This document shows positions 60,501 to 64,000 of a DNA stretch of 64,000 nucleotides, piece after piece. Below the pieces are notes generated by a model that was not told the origin of the DNA, ran no database searches, and was given only the letters and a program-made list of their open reading frames with translations. Position numbers and translations under genes: made by a program. The DNA is from Bretschneidera sinensis. Its lineage: Eukaryota; Streptophyta; Magnoliopsida; Brassicales; Akaniaceae. Each line of letters begins with the position of its first letter. The first letter of the stretch is position 1. The stretch spans positions 142,307,001 through 142,371,000 of the forward strand of contig CM043698.1 of assembly GCA_023935145.1 (NCBI GenBank), in the 5' to 3' direction.

Positions 60501-61703
60501 ATGTTAAAAATGCATTCCTTAATGGTGATCTTAATGAAGAAGTCTATATGCAACCACCTCATGGACTATCTAATCCAACAAACAAGGTATGTCGTCTTCG
60601 TCGAGCTCTATATGGACTTAAGCAGGCTCCTCGAGCATGGTTTGCTAAGTTTAGCAACATTTTGTCTAGCCTTGGATATTCCATCAGCTCCTATGATTCA
60701 GCTTTGTTTGTTCGCCGCACAGACCGGGGCATCATACTTCTTCTGTTATATATTGATGACATGATTATCATCGGGGATGATCCCATTGGTATTCAGGAAC
60801 TTAAACAGTTTCTCAATCAACATTTTGAGATGAAAGATCTTGGTCCTCTCAGCTATTTTCTTGGTCTTGAGATTTCATCTTCTTCTGATGGTTATTATTT
60901 GACACAAGCCAAATATATCTCTGATATGCTTTCTCGAGCAAATCTCACAGACAGTAAGGTTGTTGACACACCAATTGAGCTTAATGCTCGTCTTACACCC
61001 CATGATGGCGAACTTCTTCGTGATTTTACTTTATATCGACATTTGGTTGGCAGTCTTGCCTACCTTACTGTTACTCGACCTGATATCTCGTATGCTGTCC
61101 ATCAGGTGAGTCAGTTTATGGCTGCTCCTCGCTCTACTCATTTTTGCTGCTATTCTTCGCATCCTTCGTTACCTAAAGGGGACATTGTTTCATGGGCTCT
61201 TTTTCTCCTCTCAGTCTCCTCTTCAGTTGTGTGCTTATACCGATGCAGATTGGGCAGGTGATCCTACAGATCGTCGTTATACCACCGGTTATTGTTTTCT
61301 ACTTGGCACCTCTCTTATCTCTTGGCGTAGTAAGAAACAAACCGTTGTTGCTCGATCTAGTACAGAGGCAGAATATCGTGCTTTAGCTGACACTACCTCT
61401 GAGCTTCTTTGGTTACGATGGTTGTTACAAGATATGGGTGTATCACTTTCTGCTGCCACTGCTGTATACTGTGACAATAGAAGTGCTATTCAGATTGCTC
61501 ATAATGATGTGTTTCATGAACGGACCAAACATATTGAGATTGATTGTCATTTTGTCCGTCATCATCTCCTTCAAGGCTCCCTACAACTTCATTCTGTCAC
61601 ATCCAAAGATCAGCTCGCAGACATCTTTACCAAGTCACATCCTCCAGGGCGTTTTCGTGATCTTGTTTTCAAACTCAAGTTGGTTTCTCATATTCCACCT
61701 TGA
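57531..61703 (+). pseudogene. Copia gag-pol polyprotein with frameshifts and stops
   Basis: The ATG at 57531 opens a frame that shifts after about 20 codons (missing base near 57583) into gag (WSYVVGIVEKPVKG to 58522), with zinc knuckle CRFCKRRGHTIDKC. TAG stops the frame at 58520. Protease core DSACCNHM, pre-integrase WHSRLSHASASRVQ and integrase core follow, with stops near 59177 and 59216. In the integrase core FRSNNALEY has N for the catalytic D. From 60224 RT is intact (MDVKNAFLNGDL, LYGLKQAPRAWF, LLLYIDDMIIIG). A frameshift near 61150 precedes RNase H (ARSSTEAEYRAL), ending at 61703. Confidence 0.88.
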
Positions 61704-61716
61704 GTTTGAGGGGGGC

Positions 61717-61893
61717 TGTTAGATTATGTATAGCATAGTTATTGCTTAGTTAGTTTAATCCCACATTAGTTGTGTATATCTTTGGCTCTCTTATTGGCTC
61801 CTATAAATAGGATAGCTCACTTGTAAGTAAATTACACCATTCAATACAATTCTCTTCTTTGTATTGTCTCACTTCCTCTCTTAAACCTTAACA
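61717..61893 (+). mobile_element. 3' LTR of the 177-bp-LTR copia element
   Basis: Same length and ends as the 5' LTR. The four differences are all transitions. Confidence 0.92.
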
Positions 61894-61898
61894 TTCCA

Positions 61899-62950
61899 CA
61901 AGTATAGTTCTTTGTTTTTCTACTATCTTTTGTATGTATGACTTCTATTTCATCGTCCTCTCTCTGCGTATTTGACAATATCCCCTTTATTAAGAGAGTT
62001 CATCCTGTCTTTCTAATTTTACTGCTTTTCTTTTACTAGGAGAGAGCTCTGGATTTGGTTTTCTACTATCTTTGGTATATATGGAGTTGAAATATACTCT
62101 ATTATAGGTATTTATTTGATATTTTTTTAATAATGTTGTTTACTAGAATTCTGTGATTGCTCCCATGTTACTACTGAGTAACATCAAACTGGAAACCCCT
62201 TTAACTGCAGTTTGCAGCCTTTCTTTTTCTTTTTTTTCTCCTCTTAATTCTGTTAAAAGAAGAGTTTGCTGATACATGCCAACTCCTGGGTTTGCTGGGT
62301 TTTCCTGCAAACTTCTTCTTATAGAAGTTCAAACTGAAATTCTTGAATTTCAGCTCTCTTTTACCACTTGGCAATTGGAGGGTTTTATTGCTTAGTGAGA
62401 ACATTGAACATCCTGTTTTCTCTAGGTTCTTTAACAGGCAGATTAGCTTAAGGAAACTTGTTGAGTTTCTGTTTGGTTTCTTTCAAAAGCTCTTTTTTTA
62501 ATTTCCATTTCCTTATTATATATATTTTTTTCTCTTATGACTGTTCATCCCACATGTGGTTCTTGGATATCCTTTATTTTGCAATGGCGGCCAAGCATTG
62601 CGCCTCTATAACCGATGCTCAAACAAGAGATTTTGAGTGCAAGCAAGCAACTTTGTTGATTGCTTTTTGGTGTTGTAGGGAATCAGGATAGAAATTCCAA
62701 TACCGAACCATCTTGTTGTATTGCAAATCTGACATTAATAACATTGTCGATGTCAAAATTTATATTGTCATGTCATTTTCAGCCATAAGATTTAATGCTA
62801 GGAGTTTGAGACAACTAGTTATTTATCTTTTTTGTGGATGGCCAATGCACTCTCTTTACTTTGTGCGAATTTAGTTTCTGCACTCCTAAGTTTTGTGCTT
62901 AGGCCATCGGGCAACTGCTGTTTCTTATTTATCATGGAGAAGTACTAATC
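61899..62950. other. Interval without a recognised gene
   Basis: T-rich sequence with short unrelated open frames. No domain, RNA gene or repeat with clear ends was recognised. Confidence 0.4.
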
Positions 62951-62959
62951 TTTTCCCGG

Positions 62960-63555
62960 TTACAGGGAATCGGGACCTTTGGGCAGAGGTTTTGCGAGCC
63001 AACTATCTGAACCAATCTTCGTTAATGGAGTGTGGTGCTCGCTCGTAGACCATGGAGAGGCTTATTGGTTGGTTTCCTCCAATGTATGGGGCTGTTAAGA
63101 TTAACATTGATGGCTGTTCTCGAGGTAATCCTGGACGATCTGGGGCTGAGGGTTTTATGGGGGAGTGGCATGTCTGGTTTATGGCAAACTTTGGCAACAC
63201 TTCTGTGCTGACTGCAGATTATGGGCTACTTCAAGGGTTTCGGCTTTGCGAAGAGAGGTTTTTGGGAGGTCGAGGTTGAGTCTGACTCGCAGGTGGCGGT
63301 GAGAAAGTTGAAGCATCATCCAGATTCCTTTGATCCTAATCGAGGTCTTATACTCTTATAGAAGCTTGTAGAGTGATTCTTGGTAATGTTCACAGGGAAG
63401 CCAACTCGCGCGCAGATTGGCTGGCCAAGGCTTCGGACAGAAGGAGTTTGAGGTGCATGTGCTGGAGAATCCTCCTGATGGGAGTTTTGCCAAGTCTCTT
63501 GAATGATCTTCTAGGGGCTAAATGGCCCAGGGCCTGTAGGATTTTAAAAGGATAA
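62960..63555 (+). pseudogene. LINE-type RNase H (RVT_3) fragment
   Basis: Plus-strand frames read RDLWAEVLRANYLNQSSL, then GAVKINIDGCSRGNPGRSGA and, after shifts, VEVESDSQVAV, then VHREANSRADWLAKAS. These are the first-strand D-G-S..GNPG core, the middle E/D-S motif and the H-R-x-x-N-x-x-A-D motif of the RNase H domain at the end of plant LINE ORF2 and its domesticated relatives. The upstream W-AEVLR-Y phrase fits the LINE region just before. Several frameshifts and a stop make it inactive. Confidence 0.7.
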
Positions 63556-64000
63556 AACAATAGTTTCCTTCCAAAAAAGAATATAGTTTCGTTATACTTC
63601 GTGACGGTTAAAATCAATCCTTTTGGTTCACGATATGATCTAAACGAGATTAAATTAATAATCTATATATCTCTTGTTTGATTTTTTTTTTAAAATGACT
63701 TATTTGAATCTCACGTTTAATTAACAAAATTAGACAAAAATTAAATGATAAATTTTTTGTAAATTTAGTTGATAATCATAGTAGAAACAACGCTTTTGCA
63801 GTGTCATGCTAACAGCATCAAAGAAATGCAAGAGAAATGATTAAAAGAAAGAGAAATTGAGTAAAAGAAGAAAGTTCAGATTTTTTAAATGTTTTTTTTG
63901 GCTTTATATCAAAGATTAAAAGGTATATTGGAAAATAGGAGAAATAGATAGTGATAATTAGGTAAAAAAATTAATTCCAGAAGAGTTGATACATGTTGGG
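63541..64000. repeat. Segmental duplication block, copy 2
   Basis: Aligns with 46263-46830 from ttttaaaaggataaaa to gttgatacatgttggg and continues past the window edge. It begins inside the end of the LINE fragment. Confidence 0.75.

Larger units (their letters stand above)
57037..61893 (+). mobile_element. Ty1/copia element with 177-bp LTRs and perfect target duplication
   Basis: 5' LTR 57037-57213 and 3' LTR 61717-61893 differ at 4 of 177 positions. The target duplication is ttcca (57032-57036 and 61894-61898). The primer-binding site tggtatcagagcc abuts the 5' LTR, and a gaggggggc purine tract precedes the 3' LTR. A TATA box (ctataaata) lies at about 57121 and 61801. LTR identity near 98% marks it as the younger of the two copia elements with both LTRs. 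Lineage was not assigned. Confidence 0.92.

Noticed and set aside
62201..62404. 67-codon basic minus-strand frame
   Set aside because: It ends in low-complexity lysine/arginine from a CT-rich tract, with no motif and no conservation evidence.
1..64000. A previously undescribed multi-gene system (defence, biosynthetic or similar)
   Set aside because: The host genes present are unrelated, mostly fragmentary and separated by transposons. Nothing in the sequence links them functionally.

Overview
The window is nuclear DNA of a flowering plant, most likely a eudicot. It is AT-rich and intron-containing, with nested LTR retrotransposons, hAT and Mutator-like DNA transposons, and plant-specific families (F-box/FBD, DUF4408, HD-ZIP IV, VTE6-like). 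About two thirds is transposon-derived. The species cannot be named from sequence alone.

Layout. 1-5636: minus-strand Ty3/gypsy element whose 3' LTR runs off the left edge. 5496-6145: 325-bp tandem duplication mixing gypsy gag with a copia LTR end. 6146-7850: gutted copia element (plus). 8738-9399: probable solo LTR. 9993-10921: Mutator-like element with long inverted ends and a diverged 9-bp target duplication. 11340-11720: possible orphan promoter and first exon. 12940-17218: truncated copia element (minus). 17613-32790: an array built from a full hAT element, two 5'-truncated hAT copies and three copies of a 1.3-3.6 kb unit; one truncated hAT carries a nearly complete copia element (22467-27110). 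The longer units hold debris of an HD-ZIP IV START-domain gene. 32790-38950: gene fragments (WD40-like, VTE6-like) among DNA-transposon remnants.

The only stretch resembling an ordinary gene neighbourhood is 40360-45900. It holds a DUF4408-type membrane protein gene with internal repeats and a duplicated upstream region (41114-42268, plus), and a three-exon F-box/FBD gene broken by a single TGA codon (45528-44005, minus).

48385-56250 is the most informative region. A U6 snRNA gene with its upstream sequence element is cut after nucleotide 60 by a chromodomain gypsy element. That element's 3' LTR is itself split by a 2.4-kb solo LTR related to the left-edge element, and its tail is missing, joined directly to a second, mutated U6 copy. 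57037-61893 is a younger copia element with 177-bp LTRs and a perfect target duplication. 42530-42660 and 46263-46830 recur at 56560-56740 and 63541-64000, so part of the gene region is an old segmental duplication; the F-box gene is absent from the second copy.

No coordinated gene system was found. The interest lies in insertion order, duplication history and decay of ncRNA and protein genes.
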